A stretch of 64,000 nt of DNA, taken from positions 1-64,000 of the forward strand of contig NZ_NESI01000003.1 of the NCBI RefSeq assembly GCF_002778325.1, given 5' to 3'. Shown here piece by piece: positions 8,162-16,855 of this stretch. A program made the translations under genes and the position numbers. Within the stretch, counting starts at the first letter, position 1, and each line of letters opens with the position of its first letter. This DNA is from Limnohabitans sp. B9-3. GTDB taxonomy: Bacteria; Pseudomonadota; Gammaproteobacteria; Burkholderiales; Burkholderiaceae_C. The notes under the pieces are model-generated. The model searched no databases, was not told the origin of the DNA, and worked only from the letters and a program-made list of their open reading frames with translations.

Positions 8162-9685
8162 ATGGCTTCGCAACGCATCGCATTTAGAACAGACGCAAAC
8201 AGCGAAATAGGCACAGGCCATTTCATGCGCTGCTTGACATTGGCTGACGCGTTAAAAAAACAGGGTTCTGATATTTGCTTTGTTGCACGAGGAATACCTG
8301 AGCATTTGTTGCAAATGCTTCATGAAAGAAACTTCGCTTTCCATGCCTTGCCAGAATCTGTCAGGGTGGAAGGTGTGGATGAGTTGGCACATTCCAAATG
8401 GTTGAAAACAAGCCAACATCTAGACGCCGTTCACACACTGGAAAAGTTGGGACACCACAAATTTGATTGGCTCATCGTTGACCACTACGCCATAGACCAA
8501 CGCTGGGAATCCACATTAAGAGTCATCGCCAACAGGCTCATGGTGATCGATGACTTGGCGGACAGGTCGCATGATTGCGATGTGTTGCTTGATCAAAATT
8601 ACTACCGTGATGCACAGTCGCGTTATGTCAGTAAAGTCCCTGCTCATTGCCAGATGTTGCTCGGGCCAGCCTATGCTTTGTTGAGAAAAGAATTCACCGA
8701 GATGCGAAAGCATGTCATGCCAAGAATGGGAGAAGTGAGGCGTGTGTTGGTTTTTTTTGGCGGTGTTGACGCTGAAAATTTAACGGGCATGGCCCTGAAG
8801 GCATTGATAGAACTTAATTTGGATATCCATGTGGATGTCGTGATTGGTCAACAACACCCCAAAATTCAAGAGATAGAGTCCCTTTGCAAAACGCATTTCT
8901 TTGCGTGTCATGTCCAAACTAAGCAGATGGCTCATTTGATGGCCCAAGCTGACCTTGCGATTGGTGCGGGTGGTGCTTCTATTTGGGAGCGCTTTTGTAT
9001 GGGGTTGCCGTCTATTTGCATTAGCACAGCAGACAACCAGCGACAACAAATCGCGGATTTACAGTTTGAAGACTTGGTTTTTGCGCCAAAACAAAAAATG
9101 CCCGCAATTGAATTCCTAAATCAAGTACTGCGTGAGCTTAAAAGTGGCTTGAACTTTCGGGCGGAGATGTCTGAAAAAATTTACCAATTGGTAGATGGGC
9201 ATGGCGTGGTGAAAGTTAGCAATCTAATTTTTTCAGGCGATATCACCATGCGCTTGGCTGACAAATTAGATTCAAAAAATATCTTCACTTGGCGCAACCA
9301 TCCAACGATTCGAAGTAAATCACTTTCTGCCGATGAAATTCAGTGGGTTGCGCATGAGAAGTGGTTTGACCAACGATGCGGGCAATTGCACAACCCCCTA
9401 CTCATTGGTGAAATTGACAAAAAACCAGTTGGTGTCGTTCGGTTTGACATCACAGAAACCTTGGCCGAAGTTTCAATCTATCTCGTACCTGAGTCGGGCA
9501 ACCATGGGCATGGACGCAAGTTGTTGGGGGCCGCTGAAGATTGGTTAAAGACGCATCATCCTCACGTGGATGCATTGCATGCCAAAGTGTTACAACAAAA
9601 TGAGTCGTCAAAAAGGCTGTTCGCAAACTTGAATTACATCAAGCACGTTGATGCAGATCCAATTGAATTTGTAAAAAAATTATGA
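8162..9685 (+). CDS. PseG-PseH fusion: UDP-sugar hydrolase plus C4 N-acetyltransferase
   Basis: 507 residues from ATG 8162; an upstream in-frame extension overlaps pseF and is unlikely. Residues 1 to about 350 are PseG (GT-B-like nucleotidase: RTDANSEIGTGHFMRCLTLADAL with the His, GPAYALLRKEF, IGAGGASIWERFCMGLPSI). Residues about 355-507 are PseH, a GNAT domain (SGDITMRLADKLDS, NIFTWRNHPTIR, SKRLFANLNYIK). The two steps are non-consecutive in the usual numbering order, since PseH acts before PseG, but both use the same altrosamine intermediate. The stop overlaps pseI by 4 nt. The fusion removes the need for a separate pseH, which is absent. Confidence 0.9.
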   Translation: MASQRIAFRTDANSEIGTGHFMRCLTLADALKKQGSDICFVARGIPEHLLQMLHERNFAFHALPESVRVEGVDELAHSKWLKTSQHLDAVHTLEKLGHHKFDWLIVDHYAIDQRWESTLRVIANRLMVIDDLADRSHDCDVLLDQNYYRDAQSRYVSKVPAHCQMLLGPAYALLRKEFTEMRKHVMPRMGEVRRVLVFFGGVDAENLTGMALKALIELNLDIHVDVVIGQQHPKIQEIESLCKTHFFACHVQTKQMAHLMAQADLAIGAGGASIWERFCMGLPSICISTADNQRQQIADLQFEDLVFAPKQKMPAIEFLNQVLRELKSGLNFRAEMSEKIYQLVDGHGVVKVSNLIFSGDITMRLADKLDSKNIFTWRNHPTIRSKSLSADEIQWVAHEKWFDQRCGQLHNPLLIGEIDKKPVGVVRFDITETLAEVSIYLVPESGNHGHGRKLLGAAEDWLKTHHPHVDALHAKVLQQNESSKRLFANLNYIKHVDADPIEFVKKL

Positions 9686-10734
9686 CAAATATTTTGAAAA
9701 TTGCTGGCAGATCGATTGGCAGGGGTTCGTCACCTTTCATCATTGCCGAAATGTCAGGTAACCACAACCAGTCGCTTGAGCGTGCTTTGGAAATTGTGGA
9801 GGCTGCGGCCAAGACTGGTGCGCACGCACTCAAAATCCAAACCTACACCCCTGACACGATGACGCTAGATTTGGACGAACGCGAGTTTCACATCAGCGAC
9901 GCCAAAAGCCTATGGGCGGGCACATCGCTTTACAAGTTGTACGGGCAAGCGTACACACCTTGGGAGTGGCACGACGCTATCTTCAGACGTGCCAAAGAGC
10001 TGGGCATCATTGCGTTCAGCACGCCGTTTGACGACACGGCGGTTGATTTATTAGAGTCTTTGGACGTGCCCTGTTACAAGATTGCCTCTTTTGAAAACAC
10101 TGACCTTACTTTGATTCGTCGGGTGGCTGCCACGGGCAAGCCCATGATCATCTCCACAGGTATGGCCAGCATTGCCGAGTTAGATGACACGGTCCGTGCG
10201 GCCAGACAGGCTGGCTGCAAAGACTTGATTTTGCTCAAATGCACCAGCACCTACCCAGCCGCTGCTGACAACACCAACATCTTGACCATCCCGCACATGC
10301 GTGAGTTGTTTGGCTGCGAGGTGGGCTTGTCTGATCACACCATGGGCGTGGGCGTGTCCGTGGCCAGCGTGGGTTTGGGGGCGACGGTGATTGAAAAACA
10401 TTTCACCCTCAACCGTGCCGATGGCGGGGTGGACAGCGCCTTCTCAATGGAGCCCGCTGAAATGAGTCAGCTGGTGATTGAAACCGAACGTGCATGGCAG
10501 GCATTGGGCCAAGTGAGTTACGGCGCGACGGCGGCAGAGCAAAAGTCGTTAATGTTCAGGCGCTCACTTTACGTGGTGAAAGATTTAGAAGCGGGTGACG
10601 TGCTGACCCAAGACAACGTGCGTGCCATCCGCCCAGGTCTTGGCTTGCCCACCAAATACACCGAGCAGGTGCTGGGCAAAGTGGTGAAATATGCGGTGCC
10701 GCGTGGCACTGGCGTGAGTTGGGACATGTTTTGA
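9682..10734 (+). CDS. pseI: Pseudaminic acid synthase PseI
   Basis: 350 residues, NeuB family. The N-terminal TIM-barrel has FIIAEMSGNHNQSLERALEIV, ALKIQTYTPDTMTLD, KIASFENTDLTLIRR, STGMASIAELDD and GLSDHTMGVGVSVASVGLGA. The C-terminal SAF/antifreeze-like domain (about 285-350) has FRRSLYVVKDLEAGDVLT. It condenses the 2,4-diacetamido-altrose product of PseG with phosphoenolpyruvate. The last base of its TGA is the first base of the next ATG. Confidence 0.94.
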   Translation: MTNILKIAGRSIGRGSSPFIIAEMSGNHNQSLERALEIVEAAAKTGAHALKIQTYTPDTMTLDLDEREFHISDAKSLWAGTSLYKLYGQAYTPWEWHDAIFRRAKELGIIAFSTPFDDTAVDLLESLDVPCYKIASFENTDLTLIRRVAATGKPMIISTGMASIAELDDTVRAARQAGCKDLILLKCTSTYPAAADNTNILTIPHMRELFGCEVGLSDHTMGVGVSVASVGLGATVIEKHFTLNRADGGVDSAFSMEPAEMSQLVIETERAWQALGQVSYGATAAEQKSLMFRRSLYVVKDLEAGDVLTQDNVRAIRPGLGLPTKYTEQVLGKVVKYAVPRGTGVSWDMF

Positions 10735-11750
10735 TGGCAGAGCAGGCCTACAAAGTCTTGATCATCGGTTGCGGCAACATGGCCGGCGGCTATGACCTGC
10801 TTCAGTCAGAAGACGCCTTGCCTTTGGGCCATGCCAAGGCGTTTTCAAAGCATGGCGGGTTCACCGTGTCTGCCTGTGTCGACCCCGACGCCGCCAAACG
10901 CGAGGTCTTTCAGCAGCGCTGGCAAGTGCCTGTTGGCTATACCAGTCTGCAAGAGGCCGCAGCTGTTGGCCCGTTTGACGTGGTCAGCATTTGTTCGCCC
11001 ACGCATGCGCACGCCACAGACATTCAATTTGCCTTAGCACTCAAACCCAAGCTCATTTTTTGTGAGAAACCCATCACCGTTAACCTGCAAGAAAGCCAGC
11101 GCGCGGTGCAAGCCTGCGCTGACCAACAGGTTTTGCTGGCGGTGAACTACAGCAGACGGTGGTCGCCTCAGGTGGCCCAGCTCAAGGCAGATTTGGCTGA
11201 AGATCATTGGGGCGCTGTGCGATCGGTCTCAGCGGTTTACAACAAAGGGATTTTGAACAACGGCAGCCACATGCTGGACCTGTTGCTTTGTTTATTTGGG
11301 CCTTTGCGCATTTCCAGCGTGGGTCAAGCTGTGGACGATTTCTTTCCAAATGACCCAACGGTCGACGTCACCTTGCAGACAGAGCAGGGGCTGCCCATTC
11401 AGCTGAATGTGGCCCACGCCCAAGACTACACCTTGTTTGAGATGCAAATCGTCACCGAGAAGGGCGTGATCAACATGGAAGACGGCGGCGCGCGCTGGCG
11501 TTTTCGCCATGCCAAGCCCAGCGAGCAGTTGGCGGGCTACCGTTTTCTCAATGCGGGGGAGTGGGTTTCTCCTCAAGGCTCTTATGCCTTGACGGGTGCG
11601 GTTGCCAATATTTTTGACGCCCTGCAAAACGGCGCACCTTTGGCCAGCTCGGGCAGCAATGCCTTGCAGGCGCAAGCTTTGTGCGAACAAATTCAACACA
11701 TGGCCTCGGCACAAGCCGCAAGCCTGAACCATCAGAAAGCGGCCGTATGA
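10734..11750 (+). CDS. Gfo/Idh/MocA-family sugar dehydrogenase
   Basis: 338 residues, start ATG 10734 overlapping the pseI stop (TGATG). The N-terminal Rossmann fold has VLIIGCGNMAGGYD, and the family EKP motif is in IFCEKPITVNLQES. The C-terminal domain has ILNNGSHMLDLLLCLFG with the expected His. These enzymes oxidise a sugar hydroxyl to a ketone with NAD. Directly upstream of a DegT aminotransferase and an acyltransferase, the order recalls WbpB-WbpE-WbpD-type 3-amino-sugar synthesis, so oxidation before transamination is inferred. Substrate unknown; free or nucleotide-linked sugar both possible. Confidence 0.85.
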   Translation: MAEQAYKVLIIGCGNMAGGYDLLQSEDALPLGHAKAFSKHGGFTVSACVDPDAAKREVFQQRWQVPVGYTSLQEAAAVGPFDVVSICSPTHAHATDIQFALALKPKLIFCEKPITVNLQESQRAVQACADQQVLLAVNYSRRWSPQVAQLKADLAEDHWGAVRSVSAVYNKGILNNGSHMLDLLLCLFGPLRISSVGQAVDDFFPNDPTVDVTLQTEQGLPIQLNVAHAQDYTLFEMQIVTEKGVINMEDGGARWRFRHAKPSEQLAGYRFLNAGEWVSPQGSYALTGAVANIFDALQNGAPLASSGSNALQAQALCEQIQHMASAQAASLNHQKAAV

Positions 11751-13033
11751 GCGCCAAACTTGCCTTGCTGGGCGGACCAGCCACCATCACCCAAACTTTC
11801 AAGCATTACAACCCGATTGGGGCTGAAGAGGTGCAAGCCGCCAAAGAGGTGATCGAGAGCGGTGTGCTGTCGCAGTTCATTGGCGCATGGCATCCAGACT
11901 TTTTGGGCGGGCCCAAAGTCAAAGCCTTTGAAGCCCAGTGCGCCAGCTACTTTGGCGTGAAGTACGCCATCACGGTGAACTCTTGGACCAGCGGTTTGAT
12001 TGCCGCTGTGGGTGCTATTGGCATTCAGCCAGGTGACGAAGTGATCGTGCCGCCCTGGACCATGTGCGCCAGCGCCACGGCCATCTTGCATTGGAATGCC
12101 ATCCCTGTGTTTGCAGACATTGACCCGGCCACATTTTGCCTAGACCCCAAGTCGGTTGAGGCGTGCATCACGCCCTACACCAAGGCCATCATGGCCGTGG
12201 ATATTTTTGGTCAATCTGCCGACATGGACGCCTTGATGGCGATTGCCAAGCGCCATGGGTTGAAAGTGATTTCAGACACCGCACAAGCCCCTGGTGCGAT
12301 GTACCAAGGCAAATACGCGGGCACCTTGGCCGATGTGGGGGGCTTTAGTCTGAACTACCACAAGCACATCCACACGGGTGAGGGCGGTATTTTGGTGACC
12401 AACGACGACGAGATTGCGCAACGCTTGCAACTGATCCGCAACCATGCCGAAGCGGTGGTCGAAGGCATGGGCGTGACCGACCTCACCAACATGGTGGGCT
12501 ACAACTTTCGCTTGGGCGAAATTGAATGCGCCATGGGTATCAGTCAGCTCAAAAAGCTGCAAAACTTTTTGGACAGTCGTCAGCATGTGGCTCAACGGCT
12601 GAATGACAAACTGACTGGGTTAACTGGCTTGACCACACCCTACGTGATGCCAGACTGCACCCATGCGTACTACGTGTACCCGATGGTGTTGGACATTGAA
12701 AAACTGGGTGTGAACCGAAACACCTTGGTCAAGGCATTGCAAGCAGAGGGCGTTACAGGCTTGGGCAATGGCTACCAAAACGTGCATTTGTTGCCCATCT
12801 TTCAAAAGAAAGTGGCGTATGGCTCCAACGGTTTTCCTTGGACGTCAGACATTTGCCACCGAGAGGTCAGTTATGCCAAAGGCATTTGTCCCGTGGCTGA
12901 AAAACTGCACGATGAAACTTACCTGGGTTTTGCCATGTGTTTGCACGACTTGAGCGATGCGGATGTGGATCTGATTGCACAGGCCTTTCACAAGGTGTGG
13001 GGTCAGTTAGAGCAGTTGAAAACCATTTCTTAA
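11747..13033 (+). CDS. DegT/DnrJ/EryC1-family sugar aminotransferase
   Basis: 428 residues from ATG 11747 (ATGA overlap with the dehydrogenase). The N-terminus SAKLALLGG is typical of the StsC/AHBA-synthase-like branch. NSWTSGLIAAVGAIG is the phosphate pocket, VISDTAQAPGAMY the Asp that holds the pyridine N, and SLNYHKHIHTGEGG contains the PLP lysine. It is longer than PseC-type enzymes by about 40 residues and clearly a separate branch. It probably aminates the keto sugar made by the preceding Gfo/Idh enzyme. Target and stereochemistry cannot be read from sequence. Confidence 0.87.
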   Translation: MSAKLALLGGPATITQTFKHYNPIGAEEVQAAKEVIESGVLSQFIGAWHPDFLGGPKVKAFEAQCASYFGVKYAITVNSWTSGLIAAVGAIGIQPGDEVIVPPWTMCASATAILHWNAIPVFADIDPATFCLDPKSVEACITPYTKAIMAVDIFGQSADMDALMAIAKRHGLKVISDTAQAPGAMYQGKYAGTLADVGGFSLNYHKHIHTGEGGILVTNDDEIAQRLQLIRNHAEAVVEGMGVTDLTNMVGYNFRLGEIECAMGISQLKKLQNFLDSRQHVAQRLNDKLTGLTGLTTPYVMPDCTHAYYVYPMVLDIEKLGVNRNTLVKALQAEGVTGLGNGYQNVHLLPIFQKKVAYGSNGFPWTSDICHREVSYAKGICPVAEKLHDETYLGFAMCLHDLSDADVDLIAQAFHKVWGQLEQLKTIS

Positions 13034-13049
13034 TCGTTTGCCGATCGCT

Positions 13050-14033
13050 ATGCAAGAAAACGCTACAACGTCTTCATCACCTTATGTTTTGAGCATTTGC
13101 TCTGACATGTCGGCGTGGGACGCTTTGGTGAATGAGTCGCCACAAGGTCATGTGTTTTCCTGTCACGCCTTTTTAGAGTCTTTAGGTGCGCCTTTTGCAT
13201 GCTATGTAGTGACTACTCCGCAAGGGGAAGTGCTGGCGGGGGCCGCGATCTTGAAAGATGGCAACAAAATGGCAAGAGCGCCTTTCGCGTTCACACCGCA
13301 TCAGGGTATTTTGTTTGCCCAAAGTGTTTCGTCTTTAAGTCATCAAAAACGCCTGACAGCAGAATTTCGAATCACCACATTTTTCATAGATTCATTGCTG
13401 AATGTTTTCTCTAACTTCAGCATGGCTTTGTCGCCTTATTTCAGAGACCTGCGTCCTTTTCAGTGGCATAACTACGGCAAAAGTGAGCTGCCTCAATTTG
13501 AAATTCGGCAGCGTTACACAGGTCATGTGTCTTTGATCGATTTTGAGATCACTGGCTACTTATCGACGGTGCGAACTGTTCGACGGCAGGAGTACAAGAA
13601 AACACAGGCCGTCATTGAACCCTCGCAAGATTTAGATTTATTTCAGAAGCTTTACCGTCTGACGTTTGATCGACAAGGCATCGCCATGGATGCGCAAGCA
13701 CTGGCGCGGGTGGAACGCATTTGCCAAAAGGCCATGGCCGACGGTTACGGATATTTGTCCTGCGCACACGTGGGTGGGCGTGCAGCGTCCATGGCTTTTT
13801 TTGTGACAGACAATAAATGTGCCTATTACTTGTTTGGCGCGAACGATCCTGATCTGCGCATTGCCAATGCCTCGTCCAAACTGCTCATTGACAACATTGC
13901 TTCGTTTGCCGCACATGGTCTAGAGCGATTCGATTTTGTGGGCGTTAATTCACCACAGCGGGGAGACTTCAAACTCAGCTTCAATGCCGAGTTGGTCCCC
14001 TATCAAGAAGTACATCTCTCAGCCCATGGTTGA
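13050..14033 (+). CDS. FemAB/GNAT-like N-acyltransferase, probable glycan acyltransferase
   Basis: 327 residues from ATG 13050; a TTG 12 nt upstream is also in frame. Two halves with a GNAT-like fold of the FemAB type: SPQGHVFSCHAFLESLGAP near the N-terminus, and RRQEYKKTQ then GGRAASMAFFVTDNKCAYYLFGANDPDLRIANASSK in the C-terminal half. This matches proteins called peptidogalycan or cellulose biosynthesis acyltransferases. It follows an aminotransferase in the glycan operon, so N-acylation of the new amino group, possibly with an unusual acyl or aminoacyl group, is the natural inference. Confidence 0.7.
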   Translation: MQENATTSSSPYVLSICSDMSAWDALVNESPQGHVFSCHAFLESLGAPFACYVVTTPQGEVLAGAAILKDGNKMARAPFAFTPHQGILFAQSVSSLSHQKRLTAEFRITTFFIDSLLNVFSNFSMALSPYFRDLRPFQWHNYGKSELPQFEIRQRYTGHVSLIDFEITGYLSTVRTVRRQEYKKTQAVIEPSQDLDLFQKLYRLTFDRQGIAMDAQALARVERICQKAMADGYGYLSCAHVGGRAASMAFFVTDNKCAYYLFGANDPDLRIANASSKLLIDNIASFAAHGLERFDFVGVNSPQRGDFKLSFNAELVPYQEVHLSAHG

Positions 14034-14952
14034 CCAGACGAACAATTGCTCTGCCGAGCTTCGTTCACCTGTGGCTGTGGTGTGTCACGATGCGGGTGCT
14101 GCCAACCTTGTTTTTGCATGGTTGCGCAACTGGTCGCAGTCAGGCTTTTTAGACCAACATGAGTTTCGTTTGGTGTTGCAAGGCCCTGCACACCTTGCAT
14201 GGCAGGCACAAGCTTTGTCTTTGCCGCACATGCAAGTGCACTCTGAATTGAATTCAGCCTTGGCTGGCGCACACTGTGTGTTGACAGGCACAGGCTGGGC
14301 CAGCAGCCTAGAGCACGATGCCAGAAAATGGGCCATCTCGCAGCACATTCCTTGCATCGCAGTGATCGATCATTGGGTGAATTACCAGCCAAGGTTTGAG
14401 CGTGCCGGTGAGGTGGTGCTGCCCAACACCATTTGGGTGTCAGACCCATACGCAGTCGATATCGCGAAACAGACGTTCAACGACATCACAGTGATTGAAC
14501 TGCCAAACGTTTATTTACAAAACATGGTCAAGGCGATTCCACCTGTTACACACGACTGCCGCAATGTGCTTTATGTTCTGGAGCCAATCCGCCATGACTG
14601 GGGCAGGGGCGTTGCGGGTGAATTTCAAGCGCTCGATTTTTTTGTGCAATGTTTGCCACAGATGGTGGGTCACCAAACGGTGAGCATCGCTTTGCGGCCC
14701 CATCCGTCAGACCCACGGGGTAAATACGACGCTTGGATTCAGGCCCATTCACATTTAAATGTTTGCCTCGATGCGCACCCGAGCTTGAACCAAGCCATTG
14801 CAAATGCCAAGTGGGTGGTGGGCGCAGAGACCTTTGCGATGGTGGTGGCCGCTGAGGCGGGCCGTCAAACTTATTCTTCTTTGCCCCCTTGGGCACACCG
14901 CTGTAGCTTGCCGCAAACTGCGATCAAGCATTTGTGTGATGGGGTCAATTAG
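14026..14952 (+). CDS. GT-B-like protein of the flagellin glycan operon, function unknown
   Basis: 308 residues from ATG 14026, overlapping the previous gene by 8 nt. The sequence has a Rossmann-like start (VAVVCHDAGAANLVFAWLR), TGTGWASSLEHDARKWA, IPCIAVIDHWVNYQPRF, then VLYVLEPIRHDW, IALRPHPSDP and KWVVGAETFAMVVAAEAGR. The RPHPSD and GxETFA pattern resembles the nucleotide-sugar pocket of polysialyltransferase or capsule-type GT-B enzymes. I do not recognise the family. It could be the final transferase or a sugar-processing enzyme. The 3' end overlaps hipA tail to tail by 8 nt. Confidence 0.6.
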   Translation: MVDQTNNCSAELRSPVAVVCHDAGAANLVFAWLRNWSQSGFLDQHEFRLVLQGPAHLAWQAQALSLPHMQVHSELNSALAGAHCVLTGTGWASSLEHDARKWAISQHIPCIAVIDHWVNYQPRFERAGEVVLPNTIWVSDPYAVDIAKQTFNDITVIELPNVYLQNMVKAIPPVTHDCRNVLYVLEPIRHDWGRGVAGEFQALDFFVQCLPQMVGHQTVSIALRPHPSDPRGKYDAWIQAHSHLNVCLDAHPSLNQAIANAKWVVGAETFAMVVAAEAGRQTYSSLPPWAHRCSLPQTAIKHLCDGVN

Positions 14953-16183
14953 CGGCAAAAGCTGAAGCGGTCAGTTCAATGTCGGCGTTGGAAATGCCGA
15001 CTTGTCTTGCGGTTTGCCGCCAAGTGCTGGTGACCGTCAGCACTTCGTCAACGGTTTGTTTGGCTTGTGTGGGTGTGAGGCCATAAAACTCAGCAGTTGT
15101 TAAGAGGGTGTTCAGATCGGGGCGGTTATCGATCGCGTCAATGTTCAGAACGTGTTCTGATTTGTCGATGTTGGGGTTGACATCAAAGGCAGGTGACAGG
15201 CGCCAGCCTGTGGCCGCCAAGATAAAGCCATGGTTGCGAAGATGATCATCCCGGTTGCCGACGGCCACGTTAAACGCTACGCGTCGAAATAGCTGGGCGA
15301 GGTCTTTGGCGGTGTTTTCACCATCGCCTTGTGTTCGCAAAAATTGAGCGATCTCAAGGTAGCTGCACCCTTCGCTTTGTTCTTTTCTTAGCAAGGTCAT
15401 AGCAGACGCATAAAACCGCCGCTTGCCCGCCAATCGGTCAAACCTTTGCGTGCAGTAGGTATGAAAGTCGTTATTGAGGCGCATCAGTCGAGACGCTGGC
15501 ACATCGATGCCCGCTTTGAGCGCCATTTGATGAGTGGCGTATTCCCAGGCGCCCACATCACGGTCGTCATCGCGCGCGGGAAATTTGGCCATCCACAAAG
15601 AGCCGTCAGACTCCGTGAAGTTCGCCTTAGGCCTTGCGCCGCCTAGCGATGCGCCAGGCGCCACTAAAACGGACAGCCATCGTCTAAGTGCATCTAAGTC
15701 GTCAATACGGCGATGGCTCAGTTGATAGGCCACCGCCTCTAACTCGCGCAACGTGGAAATAGGAGGGGCAGCCAATGCGTCGTTGTTCAAAAAATCTTGG
15801 GTTCCTGACATGCGAAAACGAAGACCACCTTGGCGCGTCAGGTCCTGTACGCCAATTAAAAAATCCCATGCGTAGAGTGAGCGTGCAGCTCGGTTTTCGT
15901 CTTTGGCTTGAAGTGCCTCTCGACGCTTCATCAAAGTTTGTCCCCACCTGTCAGGTGAAGAGTCTAGAAATATGCCAAAGTTTCCCAGCTCAGGCTTAGG
16001 AAAAAAGGGGTGATCGTCCAGTGATAAGTCTGGATCAAGGACAAATGCGCTGGGGTGTTGCAGCCATTCTCGGTTGTAGTGAAACCTGATTTGCCCTCGG
16101 TCATGTGCCAGGGTACCGACGAGCATGGGTGGGGCCAAGTCGCAATCCAGCCAGACCTCGAGCATTTTTTTGGGGGGAGTCAT
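14945..16183 (-). CDS. hipA: HipA-family serine/threonine kinase toxin
   Basis: 412 residues. HipA N-terminal subdomain, then the kinase core: SLGGARPKA (179-187) as the ATP loop with the autophosphorylated-type Ser179, WMAKFP (197-202) with the ATP lysine, catalytic loop NRDDHLRNHG (310-319) and AFDV (332-335) with the Mg-binding Asp. All expected catalytic residues are present. HipA toxins phosphorylate translation components such as GltX, causing growth arrest or persistence. The start overlaps the hipB stop by 4 nt. It sits between the glycan operon and flagellin genes with no visible functional link. Confidence 0.9.
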   Translation of the reverse strand: MTPPKKMLEVWLDCDLAPPMLVGTLAHDRGQIRFHYNREWLQHPSAFVLDPDLSLDDHPFFPKPELGNFGIFLDSSPDRWGQTLMKRREALQAKDENRAARSLYAWDFLIGVQDLTRQGGLRFRMSGTQDFLNNDALAAPPISTLRELEAVAYQLSHRRIDDLDALRRWLSVLVAPGASLGGARPKANFTESDGSLWMAKFPARDDDRDVGAWEYATHQMALKAGIDVPASRLMRLNNDFHTYCTQRFDRLAGKRRFYASAMTLLRKEQSEGCSYLEIAQFLRTQGDGENTAKDLAQLFRRVAFNVAVGNRDDHLRNHGFILAATGWRLSPAFDVNPNIDKSEHVLNIDAIDNRPDLNTLLTTAEFYGLTPTQAKQTVDEVLTVTSTWRQTARQVGISNADIELTASAFAAN

Positions 16184-16470
16184 TGGGTCAACGCCAAATC
16201 TTGAAGCTTTCGGCCGACTTTGTCGTCTGCAGCCAGTTGCTTGATGTCTCCGTCTAAGCCTAGGACCGCGAGTACACGAAGGTAAGTGCCAAGCGTGGCG
16301 CCGGCGTCACCCTTTTCAACTTTGTATAGTGATGTGCGAGAGATACCGGCACGTTGAGCGACCACCATGCTGCTGAGTTTGCGGCGTAATCTTGCGAGTT
16401 TCAGTCGCTCGCCCAGGTCGGTGAGGTTTTGTTGCTCTTGTGGAAAAACGGGTGGTGGTTTTTTAGGCAT
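16180..16470 (-). CDS. hipB: HipB-like XRE-family antitoxin and repressor
   Basis: 96 residues. A helix-turn-helix spans about residues 19-70: LTDLGERLKLARLRRKLSSM, VAQRAGISRTSLYKVEKGDAG. It would bind the palindrome just upstream and neutralise HipA encoded by the overlapping next gene. The C-terminal tail (KVGRKLQDLALTQ) is short. No strong ribosome site is seen, but the start fits the HTH family and gives full length. Confidence 0.87.
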   Translation of the reverse strand: MPKKPPPVFPQEQQNLTDLGERLKLARLRRKLSSMVVAQRAGISRTSLYKVEKGDAGATLGTYLRVLAVLGLDGDIKQLAADDKVGRKLQDLALTQ

Positions 16471-16476
16471 GTTTCT

Positions 16477-16510
16477 ATTATGGACATTAAATTAATATTT
16501 TGTCCAAAAT
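16477..16510. promoter_or_regulatory. HipB operator palindrome and hipBA promoter region
   Basis: ATTATGGACA (16477-16486) and TGTCCAAAAT (16501-16510) are inverted 10-bp arms matching at 9 positions, separated by an AT-only 14-bp spacer. It begins 7 bp upstream of the hipB ATG. HipB homologues bind such spaced half-sites to autorepress; the position supports that. The AT-rich spacer probably holds the -10. Confidence 0.7.
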
Positions 16511-16562
16511 AGATTTATTTCTGTGGTGGCAGTTCAGCCAACTTGGTTGAGGTGGGGCGAAG

Positions 16563-16820
16563 TTACTTGATGCGAATGATGCGCCAGCCATGGTCCATTT
16601 TTCGAAACACAAACTTCCTGGGCACATTGCGCGTTCTGACGAAGTAATACGAAAGCGCTCGTAAGCTGTGCGCTTTCTTCATGTCTTCGCAAAAAATGCT
16701 GTCACCGATATCTAGCTTTTCAATCGTGACGATGTTGCTGCTGAGCGCTAGGTTGTTGAGTTCGAGTCTCTCGATGATCATGTGCTTCTGCCCAAAGATG
16801 TACCTTGTCAGAATCGGCAT
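16563..16820 (-). CDS. 85-residue hypothetical protein co-directional with the second flagellin
   Basis: A strong ribosome site TAGGAGGTC directly precedes the ATG, so I take this as real. It starts 35 nt after the flagellin stop on the same strand with no terminator between. The sequence is basic at its C-terminus ([19 protein letters not shown], then GWRIIRIK) and has no membrane segment or Cys cluster. The first residues MPILTR recall CsrA, but the remainder does not fit. Function unknown; a flagellin-specific regulator or chaperone is one possibility from position alone. Confidence 0.7.
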
Positions 16821-16855
16821 GACCTCCTATTTCTTAAGCCGCTTTGCGCAAAAAA

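Noticed and set aside
16563..16820. 85-residue protein as CsrA
   Set aside because: Only the first six residues (MPILTR) resemble CsrA; the conserved GESI and RLGI regions are missing.
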